Shown piece after piece: positions 33,230 through 44,818 of a DNA stretch of 64,000 bases (positions are counted from its first letter, which is position 1; each line of letters opens with the position of its first letter). Source of the DNA: Erinaceus europaeus (taxonomy: Eukaryota; Chordata; Mammalia; Eulipotyphla; Erinaceidae); assembly GCF_950295315.1 (NCBI RefSeq), contig NC_080166.1, forward strand, positions 104,811,693-104,875,692. The letters run 5' to 3'. A program made the translations under genes and the position numbers. A model generated the notes under the pieces. That model ran no database searches. It was given only the letters and a program-made list of their open reading frames with translations, and was not told where the DNA came from.

Positions 33230-33725
33230 TAGCCTACTAGTTATCTTTAAAATGGATCCCCCCTCCCGCCTCCAACTATTCATCTGTACTACTTCAGCTT
33301 TCAGGTTCATGATTAGTCAACAACTTGTTCGGCTTTATATGTTAACTCTTTTTTCAGTCACCAGGTTTCAGATGCTAGCATGATGCCAACCAGACTTCCC
33401 TGGACAGACAACCCCACCAATGTGTCATGGAGCTCCCCTTCCCCAGAACCCCACCCCACTAGGGAAAGAGAGAGGCAGGCTGGGAGTATGGATCAACCTG
33501 TCAACTCCCATGTTCAGTGGGGAAGCAATTACAGAAGCCAGACCTTCCACCTTCTGCATCCCACAATGGCCCAGAGGGATAAAGAATAGGAAAGCTATCA
33601 GGGAAGGAAGGGGATGGGATACAGAGTTCAGGTGGTAGGAACTGTGTGCAGTTGTACCCCTCTTATCCTATGATTTTGTCAATGTTTCCTTTTTATAAAT
33701 AAAGTTTAAAAAATTGAAAAAAACA
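33230..33725 (+). mobile_element. Element X copy, 5'-truncated
   Basis: The copy begins in TAGCCTACTAGTTATC, passes GATGCCAACCAGACTTCCC, TTACAGAAGCCAGACC and GTTGTACCCCTCTTATCC, and ends TTTATAAATAAAG plus an A-rich tail. It holds a 69-codon frame at 33380-33589 that is also open in other copies. No known domain is recognised. Confidence 0.85.
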
Positions 33726-34229
33726 ATAGAAAAGAAAGTTGTGATGTGTAAATTGCATAATTTCTGACCTTCATTTTTAAATGAATTTGATTAATAGACA
33801 TAAAACTGTCTAGTTAACATTGTCATGTATAGTACTTACCCTCTATAATCACATGATAGTTCCTAGTCACATCCAATTTTGGAAAACTAATTTTCTGTCA
33901 TCTAATAAAACTAATAATGCTATCTCTGCTATTATTATGTCACCCAAATATAGAAGTTTAGAAAAGTATATTCTAATGTAATATTTATGCTTTTAATTAA
34001 AAAATGGTGACTTGCTTCCTTGGTTAATATAGAAAATTGATTAAAACAGGGATATTGTGAGTTGTCTATAGAAAATGCAGAAAAATAATTAAAAAGATTA
34101 AAGAAGAATTATAGGTGAGAAATAATCTTTGGTGTATTGGCTAGGTTTGGATTATGAAAGTAACAATGAAGAGAAAAAAAGCGATTTTTAATTTTTATGC
34201 CTTTTATATTTATTTCTTTTACTAATGAG
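33726..34229. other. Single-copy AT-rich DNA
   Basis: Nothing recognisable is seen. Confidence 0.6.
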
Positions 34230-34770
34230 AGAAAGCTATTTTCTTTTTTAAATTTTATTAGTGACATAATATTGATTTACAAAATTATGAGTTAACAGGG
34301 GTATAATACTGCACCGTTCCCACCACCAGAGTTCTGTGTTTCTATTCCCTCCATTGGAACCTAGTGTTTCTCTCAAGGTCACAGATATGACTTTACTACT
34401 ATTTACAGAACTATCTCTTTCTCTATTTTATCTATTGTTCTACCTCCCCTTCCTTTCTAAAACACACAAGTACCTATTGCTATTATTACTTTTGAATGGC
34501 TTTCCTTTTTCTCTCTTCTCTCTCTGTATCCTGATGTAATTGGAACTCAAGAGTCCTCTCATCATATTCTCCTAACATTTACCCCTCTGGGAATATGGAC
34601 CAAAACTCTTTATTTAGTGCAATAGGTGGGAGTTCTGGCTACTGTAATTGCTTCTCTGCTGGACATGGGTATTGGCAGGACGATCCATACCATCAGCCTG
34701 TTTCTGTCTTTCCCCAGTTGGGTAGAGCTTTGGAGAGGTGAGGTTTTGGGACACATTGGAAATCCCAGGA
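34230..34770 (-). mobile_element. Element X copy, diverged subfamily
   Basis: The minus strand shares CTGCCAATACCCATGTCC, GCAATTACAG and AACGGTGCAGTATTATACCCC with other copies, and ends with CACTAATAAAATTT. The central region carries an unmatched pyrimidine-rich stretch (34390-34520). Confidence 0.75.
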
Positions 34771-35466
34771 AGTCAAGATGAAATCATGTAGTAACAGTCA
34801 CTATAAACCCACAAGTTAAGTATCATTCAATAGTGAGATTATGACTGGGAAATGTCAAAAAGTCTTAGAGAATATGTGTATTTTAGAAAATATCCTTGAG
34901 ATACATGAAAAAGATAAGTAGCCATATTTTCAGCACAGATTTTTAAAAGTAATGACTTTACATTGAAACACGTCGTCTCCAGTCTAAGGAAATACAAAAG
35001 AAATAGTGGTACAACATATTTATTCATAAACACTACTGGACTTGGAGTAAGAATGGTGACTGGTGACTTTGTCTATTAGTTTATAACAGTTTACTCCAGT
35101 AATTTTTTGAAGTTCTCCTATTATAGGTACTTGATTAATCTTGATTATTCTATATGGAAAACTTAATGCAAATCTTATATCAAACATTAGGCTCCAGAGG
35201 TTTTCTGTGATGCAAATACAATCTATTTATGTATTTTTGTATGTGTATGTGTGTATACCTATATATATATTATGCATATATATTTTCCTGTATATGTATA
35301 TATCCACAACTACAAATATGTTTATGCAAGTGTATATGCATGCCATATTTCCACAAATAATCAAATGAAATGGCCCATAGTTAGGAATGAGACTGATTTT
35401 TACTGGATGCTTTAATTTCAAAATGCATTAAAATAAGGCACACAACACTAAGGCTCATTATATTCT
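34771..35466. other. Single-copy AT-rich DNA
   Basis: AT-rich sequence with a TATATATGT-rich patch at about 35240-35310. No gene or repeat family is recognised. Confidence 0.55.
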
Positions 35467-36160
35467 TTAAAAAAATACCTGCATATCAGATGCCAGGCTC
35501 TGGCAAAAGACTAATAAAGTCATGGGCCCTTTGGAATATACCTAAAATAGACCTACTAGCTATTTCCAAAACGGAGACCCCAAATCTTCATCTGCACTAT
35601 TCCAGCCTTTAGGTTAATGATTAGTCAACAATTTGTATGGCTACCTATGTTAACTCTTTTTCAGCCACCAGGTTCCAGATACTACTGTGATGCCAACCAG
35701 ACTTCCCTGTGCAGATGACCCCACCAATGTGTCCTGGAGCTCTGCTTCCTCAGAGCCCTGCCCCACTATGGAAAGAGAGAGACAGGCTGGGAGCATGGAT
35801 TAACATTGTCAATGCCCACGTTCAGGAGGAAAGCAATTACAGAAGCTGGACCTTCCACCTTCTGCACTTCATAATGACCCTGGGTTCATACTCCCAGAGG
35901 AATAATGAATAAGAAAGCTATTAGGGTAGGGGGTGGGGTACGGAGTTCTGGTGGTGGGAAATGTACCCCTCTGATCCTATGGTCATGTTAGTGTTCCATA
36001 TATACATATTTATATATATTAGGAAAGCTATCAGGGGAGGGGATGAAATATAGGGTTCCGGTGGTGGGAACTATGTGGAGTTGTACCCCTCTTATCCTTT
36101 TTTTTTCCAGTGTTTCCTTTTTATAAATAAAGATAAAAAATAAAAATAAAAGCTAAAAAA
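35467..36160 (+). mobile_element. Element X copy with doubled 3' end
   Basis: The copy starts CCTGCATATCAGATGCC, as in the longer copy at 63189, and runs through GATGCCAACCAGACTTCCC and GGTGGTGGGAAATGTACCCC. A second partial 3' end follows from about 36020 to TTTATAAATAAAG and an A-rich tail. A 67-codon frame at 35709-35912 parallels that of the copy at 33230. Confidence 0.83.
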
Positions 36161-36954
36161 TATGAATTATAGCAAGCTGTCAAATTTTCCCAAAATTAAC
36201 CCTGGCAGAATGCAAACCACACTTGTTTGTAGCGACATCTATTGTATTAATATATCCCCTCTCTATTTTCTACTGGCTATTAGAATCCTATTTTTGAAAT
36301 ATTGTGCCACTAAGCTGAAAGGAAGACTGGTGAATGCAGGGGAATTGGAGCGGAACCTCTGCAAAGCTTCTGGGTTGCTGAGGAAGGTAAGCAGAGGACA
36401 AGATCAGAAATCATGGACTGTTTAGACAGCCAAGGGAAACTGTGGTAAATCTGGTAAATAAAATGATTTAACAAAATCCAGAGGGATCGGTATCCTCAGT
36501 CATTCAACCCTGCTTGAACATCTGACTCAAGATAACCTGCCTCCACTTTACGTTGTTTTCCTGTAGTCTTAGAATTTTCAGATAATTGTTTCCTGTGCCA
36601 TTATGTCAGATACTAAAGATAGACTCACAGCCCTAGCATTAAAACAAAACATCTGGTTCAAAAATAAAGCTGCTCTTTTCTCCCACAAATACAGTAAAGG
36701 TTAGTAGTAAGAGAAGCTTCAAGGTTTTGTTTTGTTTTGTTTTTAAATCTATCATATAAGAGGTGAAACAATAAGAATGTTGAATAAAATGAATATATAC
36801 CTACTCATAATATATCAGTAAATCACATTATTAACTGAAATATTTTAAATTATTATGTGGATTACTTGACTATTCAATGTTGTGGGTTCAACATTCATAA
36901 CTATATTTGACAACAGATAATAAAATATCAGTTATTACATATTATTTATTTTTT
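36161..36954. other. Single-copy DNA with exon-like 87-codon frame
   Basis: The frame at 36162-36425 has no recognised domain, but contains GAAGGTAAGC, which fits a splice donor. Evidence is too weak to call an exon. The remainder is AT-rich. Confidence 0.35.
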
Positions 36955-37075
36955 ATTAAGAGGTCAATCTTTTACAGTACAGTTGTTGGCACATGGGTAA
37001 AATTTCTCATCTCACCAAGACAAGTGTCTGTAAAACACTTTCACTCCCAAATTAGGTCCATCTGACTGTTTTATT
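36955..37075 (-). mobile_element. L1 3'-UTR fragment
   Basis: The minus strand has GTGAGATGAGAAATTTTACCC and CTGTACTGTAAAAGATTGACC before an A-rich end, matching the L1 3'-UTR type at 53695. Confidence 0.65.
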
Positions 37076-37764
37076 GACTTATTCCTAAGGCCACAGGGAT
37101 AAGTTTAGTTTTGGCACAAATGAAATCTACTGGAAAATAATAAATATGTGCTATGTCAAAATTCCTGGAGTAGTAGTTCAATATAAATGTAGAGTTGGAA
37201 AAAATGAGTCATGGATATATACATAAAACACATACTATCTACAAGGTATGTAGACCTTTAGTTTTTCAACCAAAATTGAGATAAAGCAATTTATATTAAT
37301 TTCCATATATGACTTTTTCACCTCTATTTTCCCTCTAAGTAATAATAGACTGATAGTTTTCAATATAACTTTAACAAGTCTAAGCATTTCCAAAGTGATT
37401 TCAGAATTATTATTTGGGGGGGGGGCTAGTCCAAGTACAACTCAAATGCATTTCTTTCACCTTCTCTTTGTTTCCAAATGGACCACTTTCAAACCACTAT
37501 TGCATAAGGACTCTGCATATCAGTACCCAAGGAGAGAGTTGACATGCAATTCAATAATAGTCACATGTTATCTGTGTGTGGGCAAAGGGGGACTGTTCCC
37601 TGGTACAGTGTCTTTCCTCTTGTATCCTGAGATTGACACAGAGAGTGTTTTGTATTTTTAACATAGACACTATATGAAGATATATGGATAATGCATGTCT
37701 ATGAGGATGCAGTGAGAACTGAATGTCTTTGAGGATCCCTACTTTCCGTAAGATTTTGATGGTG
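37076..37764. other. Single-copy DNA
   Basis: No repeat family is seen. Frames of 74-88 codons at 37395-37775 show no recognisable domain. A G9 run lies near 37417-37425. Confidence 0.55.
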
Positions 37765-37900
37765 CTTCTTACCACCTGAAAATTAGTCAGGCAATTAAGC
37801 CCAAGGTTCAGAATTTGATCAATTTGATCCCCAGGAGCATTTGTGTCAATGAGATGCCCTGGTTCTCCCTCCCTCTTGGTCTTTTGTTAAATAATTAAAA
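37765..37900 (+). mobile_element. SINE-C-like relic
   Basis: CAATTTGATCCCCAGGAGC resembles the family B-box region, followed by a CTCCCTCCCTC pyrimidine tract and an A-rich end. Identity is low. Confidence 0.5.
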
Positions 37901-38379
37901 AAAACAACTAGGTAATTAAAATTTCTACTGATATTTATTACATATCAAGGTTGATGTGTTGACAAGATAAACACTTTTCCTCACAAATACACCTGCTTAT
38001 AGAAGAATAATCTATTCATTCAATTCTCAAAATATTCATGGACAGAATATTCTGTGCTAGATGTTTTAGAAATGGAATAGAGTGCAGAAAAGGATACTGG
38101 GGATGTCAGGAATTACCAGCATTTAATTTTGCAAAAGGAAGAGAGAAAAAAGCATAGTTATATAAATATATAAATAAAGATGATTTCCAAGCACAAGGAA
38201 CAGCCATTTCCAGAATGAAATTATGGAAATATTGCAGATGTGCTGACAAAGTAAGATACACCCAAAAGTGCAGAACCATCAGCATGTTAAACATCTCTGG
38301 GGACATTCCCCCTTGTCTTTATCACCACCACTTTACTACAGATATGGCAGTAGCAGTCACCTTTGTACAGGTGTAACTA
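37901..38379. other. Single-copy AT-rich DNA
   Basis: Nothing recognisable is seen. Confidence 0.6.
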
Positions 38380-38394
38380 TATCTCAACTCTCTC

Positions 38395-38623
38395 TTTTTT
38401 ATTTTTATTTTTAAAATGTATTCCCTTTATTGATTGGATAAAGACATCCAGATATAGAGAGGGAAGGAGGATATAAGAGAGAGGGGTGAGACAGAGAGAT
38501 ACCTGCAGCCCTGCTTCACAACTCGTGAAGCTTTCCTCCTACTGGTGAGGACCAGAGACTCGAACCTGGGTCCTTACTCACTGTAACATGTGCACTCAAT
38601 CAGGTGTGCCACTACCTGGCTCC
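38395..38623 (-). mobile_element. SINE-B copy with TSD
   Basis: The inverted B-box GAGACTCGAACC and head GTGCCACTACCTGGCTCC are clear. TATCTCAACTCTCTC (38380-38394) and TATCTCAGCTTTCTC (38624-38638) match at 13 of 15 bases. Confidence 0.9.
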
Positions 38624-38638
38624 TATCTCAGCTTTCTC

Positions 38639-40630
38639 CTTAGCTTCTTCTTTAGCTTTAGTTTTCTCCTTCAAGAGTATTTTGAGAAGATGGTATTGGA
38701 CCCAACAAGAAATCTTGTGCATTTAACAGAAAAGGGTTAGGGACTCAGTAGGTTGAGACTAAGCACTGTACTTATTTGTAAGTATAAGTAGACAAAAATT
38801 AAAAATATAATAAGCAAAGATGCTGAAAATCAAAGCAATATAATTCAGGCATAGAATACAAATTGCACTGGTGATATTCTTTAACTAAAGGCAAAATTCT
38901 ATTAGCTAGTCCATTCACTTTTATTAACCTAATATTAATCATATTCATAACATCATACTTGTTTTTGGTGCTTCTGAAATTAGGCATGAGTCAAAAAAAT
39001 TCTTATCTCCCAATGTCATGACTTTCATCAAAAAGGCAACAAGAATAAGAAAAGTCAGTGTTTCCTTTTCATAAATAAAAAAAAGAAAAGAGTAAGAAAA
39101 GTCAGAGGTTGAAATAAAACTTTTGTGAGAGGAAATGATATAGTCATGATGAATTATAATTCTTCATTTTGGGCTTAGGTAGACTTTTTTTAGCATGATA
39201 TTTGAAGAGTATCTTATACATAGGCCTTCACGAAAATTAAAATGATATCCATTTTCAGGCAGGTAATATGAGTAGCTCTGCATTTGCCCTTTACATTGGT
39301 TAATTTCAGTGAGAGCTCATTAGATTTGCTCTAGTGAAAAAGTATCAGAAATGTTACTTTCAATAGTATCCAACCAAGATATTCTAATCATAATCCGTTC
39401 TTTAAAGAAATGTCAGTGACATGGCAAGCCAGGTATCTGTTACCACCACCCTGTTGGGTCTTTATGTGGATAAAACTTTCCTTTGGACTGCAGATGGATC
39501 TTTAATCTTATAATGGCTCAGAATTGTTCAACTATTCTCTGCTTTTAGGCTTTTCACTGGAAGGAAAATCTGCCCTGAGTTCCTTATTTTATTAACCTAT
39601 TTGGCTAGATAGATCAAAGTTTTAAAAATAATAGACAAGGATTTCTATTACTTTATATAATGACATGATTCTCCCTTAGCTCTTATGATTTCAGTACCAA
39701 CAGAGATTAGAACACTTATTTTACAGCTGTCATTGTGCAAGCTTAAAGCAATGTGTTGTCACCACATATATTTGAAATATAAATTCTTAGAAATGAATGA
39801 AAACATATCTATAGATACACTTCTATGTAAAATTTCAAACAGCAGTCAAAATAAAATATCTAATATGATACTTATAAAATAATATATGCATTTAGTGACC
39901 ATCAGTTTCTGTTACTGATTTTTTTTTTCTCGAAAGCATCCAGGAAACTGTCTCTCTCAGGATCTTTTACTTCATTATTTTCCTTCTCTTCTTCTGTTTC
40001 TTTTTATTAAAACAGCAGAGGTCTGTTCAGGGGACCCCTGCTTGGCAGTATTACAGGAACTTAAACTTTTAGCAAGTTCAAAGAAAACAAGAAATATAAG
40101 GAAAAGCCATGGATTTATATAGATTCTTTTGAAGAGCTCAAATAGGAGAAATTTCTCCTATGGTCAGGGTTAAGGTTACAAAGTGTAGAACATGCAATAG
40201 CCGTATTTTTGTCAGCCTCTCATCTCTCTATACATGTCCTAAAAGTACCTTATTGAAAATGGTAGCTACACTGTCAGTCAAAATCCTAAGACAGAACAGA
40301 TTTCCACTCAGTTTTTTTCAGACTTAAAGGAAGCGTTACTATTGTGGTTACAAAAGTATGGGAAAGATTATGAGAAATAATAAGGGGTATTGAAGTACTC
40401 AGATATTAATAGCTTTCACTAGAGGATAGGTCTAGTTCTAATAATTTATTGTACTACCATGAGATGTCAATTAAGTCATACTGCCACTACTAAAATGTGA
40501 AATATAAAAGTCCCAATCCCATTTCACTTTCTATCAGGCAAATGAAATGGAGTGAGAGGGCAAAGAGTAGCAGTCATATCAAAATCAACATATCAGCCTA
40601 TCAGAAACAACAATTAAAGTATGATAAGCA
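38639..40630. other. Single-copy AT-rich DNA, 2 kb
   Basis: This is the longest repeat-free stretch in the window. No exon, RNA gene or repeat family is recognised. Confidence 0.6.
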
Positions 40631-40643
40631 TAGAAACTAAAAT

Positions 40644-40839
40644 ATAGGGGCCAGGAGGTGGCACACCTGGTTAAGCACACACAAGGACCCAGTTCAAACC
40701 CCTGGTCCCCACCTTCTGGGGGAAAGCTTCACAAATGCTGGAACAGGGCTGCTGGTGTCTCTGCCTCTTTCCCTGTCTATCTCCCACTTCTCTTTTAATT
40801 TCTGTCTCTATTCAGTATTAAATAAAGATTTAAAAACTT
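40644..40839 (+). mobile_element. SINE-B copy with perfect 13-bp TSD
   Basis: The head GGGGCCAGGAGGTGGCACACC is followed by a shortened central head, GTTCAAACCCC, and a CAGTATTAAATAAAG tail. TAGAAACTAAAAT is repeated exactly at 40631-40643 and 40840-40852. Confidence 0.94.
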
Positions 40840-40884
40840 TAGAAACTAAAATTCAAGCAGACCATGATAACATATTTTCTTTTT

Positions 40885-41225
40885 TTTGGTAAATTTATTT
40901 TTTATTTTTATTTTTTTTATTTAAGAAAGTATTAATTAACAAAACCATAGGGTAGGTTTTGTTAATTACAAATTAACAAAATTAATTACACAATTCCCAC
41001 CACCCATTCTCCATATCCCACCCCCTCCCCTGATAGCTTTCCCATTCTCTATCCCTCTGGGAGCATGGACCCAGGGTCATTGTGGGTTGCAGAAGGTAGA
41101 AGGTCTGGCTTCTGTAATTGCTTCCCCGCTGAACATGGGCGTTGACTGGTCTGTCCATACTCCCAGTCTGCCTCTCTCTTTCCCTAGTAGGGTGGGTCTC
41201 TGGGGAAGCGGAGCTCCAGGATACA
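40885..41225 (-). mobile_element. Element X copy, 5'-truncated
   Basis: The minus strand reads CCCTACTAGGGAAAGAGAG, CGCCCATGTTCAGCGGGG, TTACAGAAGCCAGACC and CCCACAATGACCCTGG, then ends in an AATAAA/A-rich tail. It is close to the copy at 33230. Confidence 0.87.
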
Positions 41226-41553
41226 TTTCTAAGTAAACTACAGTGCTTTATTTAATTTAAATACCTAATTTTTAATTCAGTTATTTATTTAAAATCAGAT
41301 GATATCTACAATATTCAAAAGCAAATCAGCATATGTCATGCATGACTGTTATATATAATAAAACCATCTACACTGGTGACATTTAAGCCATGCTACCCAC
41401 TATACTAATCTTATCTTTCTTACATCTGGAGGTAAAATGCTACCATTTATATTCTGACTTTTCAAAATTCAGCTATACCCATTCAATGATAAACTAACAC
41501 ATAAGATTTTTCTCCTTGCTAAACATTATACAGCTTTGGATTTTCAGATACAA
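41226..41553. other. Single-copy AT-rich DNA
   Basis: Nothing recognisable is seen. Confidence 0.6.
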
Positions 41554-41564
41554 TATTTATCTTT

Positions 41565-41984
41565 TTGTTTTTTTTAATTGCCAGCAGGGCTGTCACTGGA
41601 TTCAGTGCCACATAATGAAACCACTGCTCCCAGTGGTTGGTTGGTTCCTTTGTTCCTTCCTTCCTACTTACTTTTCTTCCTTCCTTCCTTCCTTCCTTCC
41701 TTCCTTCCTTCCTTCCTTTCTTCCTTACTTCCTTCCTTCCTTCCCCCTTCCTTTTTCTTCTCTCCCTCTTTCGTTTTCTTTCTTTTGTATTAGATAGGAA
41801 CAGAGAGAAATTGAGAGTAGAGCAGGGACAGAGAGAAATACACAGAGACCTGCATCACTGCATCACTGCTTATGAAACTCCCCTCTCCCCCACCATCCTA
41901 CAAGTGGGGAAAGAGGGCTCAAGCCCAGATCCTGCACTTGGTAATGTGACGTTGAACTGGGCATGCACCACTGCCCAACCCCAG
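41565..41984 (-). mobile_element. SINE-A copy expanded by a CTTC microsatellite
   Basis: A diverged 3' module (AGCAGGGCTGTCACTGG...) and the body AGATAGGAACAGAGAGAAATTG bracket a CTTC-type expansion. The head reads CACCACTGCCCAACCCC. TATTTATCTTT (41554-41564) and TATCTATCTTT (41985-41995) flank it. Confidence 0.85.
41651..41745 (+). repeat. (CTTC)n microsatellite
   Basis: An interrupted tetranucleotide run lies inside a SINE. Its long Ser/Phe/Leu/Pro-rich open frames are products of the repeat, not genes. Confidence 0.95.
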
Positions 41985-41995
41985 TATCTATCTTT

Positions 41996-43084
41996 CTTCC
42001 GACTAGATCCCTTACTATTTTAAGTGAAAACTCAGTCTTTAGATACTTCAGCAAAACATAATTAAGTGATACGTTTTTTGATCTATTTTTATACACAATA
42101 AATCCAGTCTAGCTTTTCCATATTTTCCTTTTAACATCTCTCTCAATTCTGTAAGGCTCTGCTTCACTTGCTAAAGCATCCTTAGGGTCATATATCTACG
42201 TCACAGATTCTACCCAGACTGAACAAGAGAAAAGGAAGCTAAAGGAAGAATGAAGAGTTGTCTATATTATGATATTGTGGCAAACTATATTTCCAACTTC
42301 CAGCTAGACAAGTTTTCAAAAAGATATTTTTAAAGAAATTGGACATGAAAAAATAAGATTTTACACGGAAGTGAATTTTAAAGAAGTAGAAATGTGCTGA
42401 TATGGTTCCAGGAAAGAACTGCAGCTAAGTCCCAGTCAGCTGTTTTTATAGGAAGGAGAAATAAAGATCTTGGCAAGTTATTTTTCTGGGGAAGGAAATG
42501 ATTAAATAAATGCTCAAGTGAAAGACCTAATGAAATAGACATGAGTTTAAGGCAACTTTCCAGGCTATAAAAAGGCACAGATTGCTAATTGGGAAAGCAA
42601 AGCTCAGGCCATGTCATAGCAGTAATGCAAAAGTAGTAAAGGGACATAGGTTTTCATGAGAAACAGACATTGGTAAAGGCTTAGAAATGAACTCCATAAC
42701 AAAAACAACACTATTTTTGGACTTTATATATTGACAGTGAAACATCTAAAATGCTCCAATTTCAGAAACCGAGTTGGCAATTATAGGGCAAGTATATGTA
42801 TTTTGACAGGTTCAAGAAAGTCAGAAACTAGAAAAGTACTTTCGTGTCTCAGTTTTGCTTGTAATAAAAATGTATGTTGTTTTTTTTTTAAGGAAATGTT
42901 TATAAACCACTTAGATTCCAGTTTTATTTTTAAGGAATTAGACACTAAACTAAGTACAGGAAGGTTACACAACTTCCATAAAATAAAAATAAAAACACAA
43001 CTTATATTGGGAAGGTTTCAATATGATTTTTGAGGTAAGTTAATAAGTAACTAATAAAGCAATCTTCAAGAAGCCTTGAGAAAG
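41996..43084. other. Single-copy AT-rich DNA
   Basis: No repeat family is seen. A TATAAAAAG at about 42566 has no gene downstream. Confidence 0.55.
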
Positions 43085-43240
43085 GGTTGTGTGGTAGCAT
43101 GTTTGTCCCCACCTGCTGAGGGCTGTCACTTCACAAGTGGTGGAGCAGTGCTATAGGTGTTTCTTTGTCTCTTTTTCTCTTTTTCTCTCTTTCTCTCTTC
43201 CCCCTTTCTCTTCTCTTCTCCCTCACTTGAAAATAAATAT
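43085..43240 (+). mobile_element. SINE-B copy, internally shortened
   Basis: GTTGTGTGGTAGCATG joins directly to TCCCCACCTGCTGAGGG, so the B-box part is deleted. A CTCTTTTTCTC tract and AAAATAAATAT end follow. Confidence 0.7.
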
Positions 43241-43367
43241 TGAGGGTATTAAAGGTTTACAGTTAAGAGTAAATATAGTTGTTGGTACATGTATAAAACT
43301 TCGCAGTATTCTGCAAAACAGTCTAACCCGCACCTAGATCCCCCTCCACTATCTTGCACCAGGACTG
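43241..43367 (-). mobile_element. L1 3'-UTR fragment
   Basis: The minus strand has GGGTTAGACTGTTTTGCAG, TTATACATGTACCAAC and CTGTAAACCTTTAATACC, matching the 3'-UTR type at 1440-1632. Confidence 0.7.
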
Positions 43368-43735
43368 AAAATTATGAGTCACTATAGAAGGAAATAGAAA
43401 AAGACATAAAGAAGTGGAAAGATGATCCATGATCATGGACTGGAAGAATTAACATAATTAAAATGAATATTCTACCCAGATCCATATACAATTTAATGCA
43501 ACCCCCATCAAGGTTCCACCAATTATTTTTTAAGAGAATAGAACACAAGGTGCAAAAGTTCATTGGAACCAGAAATCACCAAATACCTAGAATCACCAAA
43601 ACAATCCTGAGAAAAAACAACAACACTTTTGAAGGCCTCACATTCCCAGATCTCAAACTACATTACAGGGCTACTGTAATAAAAATTTCCTGGTACTGGA
43701 ACAAAGATAGACACAGTGACATTTATAGCTCTTCA
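43368..43735 (+). mobile_element. L1 ORF2 internal fragment
   Basis: AGTGGAAAGATGATCCATG, AATTAACATAATTAAAATG, CAATTTAATGCAACCCCCATCA and CTGGTACTGGAACAAAGATAG are standard L1 ORF2 sequences downstream of the reverse transcriptase core. The frame has stops, so the copy is inactive. Confidence 0.88.
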
Positions 43736-43756
43736 TCCCTGTTTCTCACTCTCTAT

Positions 43757-43790
43757 GAAGGAAGGAAGGAAGGAAGGAAGGAAGGAGGAA
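43757..43790 (+). repeat. (GGAA)n microsatellite
   Basis: About eight tandem GAAG units lie just right of the L1 fragment. Confidence 0.95.
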
Positions 43791-43904
43791 GAAAGTAAAA
43801 AGCTTTGAATTTCAAATTCTAATTGTAATTTACACATTGTTGAGTGAAACACAGTTCTTGATTGTTTTGAGTTTGTATTTATTTAGTCAGTAAAGCATAC
43901 AGGT

Positions 43905-44040
43905 TAAGTGTGGGGGTAGATAGCACAATGATTATTCAAAGAGACTCTCATGGCAAGGCTCCAAAGTTCCAGGTTCAACCCCTGTCACCGGCACCACTAT
44001 AAGCCAGAGTTTAGCAGCACTCTAGTACAGAATAAAAAAA
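43905..44040 (+). mobile_element. SINE-D copy
   Basis: GGGGGTAGATAGCACAATG, CAAAGAGACTCTCATGGC, AGGTTCAACCCCTG and an AAAAAACAAAAC tail follow the family pattern. Confidence 0.75.
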
Positions 44041-44117
44041 CAAAACAAAAGCAGGCAACCTAAATGAGGGAAGAAGGAGAAGGGTCAATTCATTGTCAAG
44101 AATACAGAAAATCAGGG

Positions 44118-44285
44118 AGTAAGGAGTCAGAAGATGGCTCACCTGGTAGAAGATACACTTTACCCTGTGTGAGGACACTGGCTCAAGAGCCTAGAATCAA
44201 GAAGTTTCACTAGGGTTGAATAAGTAGTATAAAATCTCTTTGGTTTTTTTTTTTTCTCCTTTTCTGTTCCTTTTCCTCTGTCTTT

Positions 44286-44288
<3 letters not shown>
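44118..44288 (+). mobile_element. Degraded SINE-A/B copy
   Basis: AGGAGTCAGAAGATGGCTCACC resembles the head, GGCTCAAGAGCCTAG the B-box, and CTCCTTTTCTGTTCC the pyrimidine region. Central parts are missing. Confidence 0.55.

Positions 44289-44322
<34 letters not shown>
44289..44322 (+). repeat. (AT)n microsatellite
   Basis: Seventeen AT units grow from the tail of the preceding SINE. Confidence 0.95.
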
Positions 44323-44325
<3 letters not shown>

Positions 44326-44818
44326 ATATAAGAATGTAAAATTACATTTTTATAAGTCAGAGGAGAATACAGTAGTTTTAAAACACACACAGAGATTAAG
44401 AAAAATTTAATAGAGCATAGGACTTGCATTCTTGATGCCCTTTTTAATTCTACTGAAACTAATTAGAATAGATTATTATCTGTGCAACTGAACACTAAAA
44501 GGCACAATATCTAGGGGGAAATTGATGTGAAATAAAATACAGAAATTCAGAGAACTGAATAACTGGAAACTTGTGGTTTTTATTAACTTATATGCAAGAA
44601 ATATTTGAAGCCAGAGAAGTATACAAAGATGTATTATATCTGCGAACAACATATCTGAACTAATCAAGATTATACAGAGACACATTACTAATAGGACAGA
44701 CAGCAAAAGGAATAGAAAGAGTTTTATTATGGGAATTTATTTGTAATTATGGAAGCTAAGATGTCCCACTGTCTTCTGTAAGCTGCAGAAACAAATGAAT
44801 CAGAAGTATAGTTTATTC
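44323..44818. other. Single-copy AT-rich DNA
   Basis: Nothing recognisable is seen. Confidence 0.6.

Noticed and set aside
41516..42023. Three overlapping frames of 71-128 codons
   Set aside because: They are translations of a CTTC microsatellite and a SINE; the Ser/Phe/Leu/Pro periodicity follows from the repeat.
42560..42620. TATAAAAAG resembling a promoter TATA box
   Set aside because: No downstream exon, no CpG-rich DNA and no conserved context; AT-rich DNA gives such words by chance.
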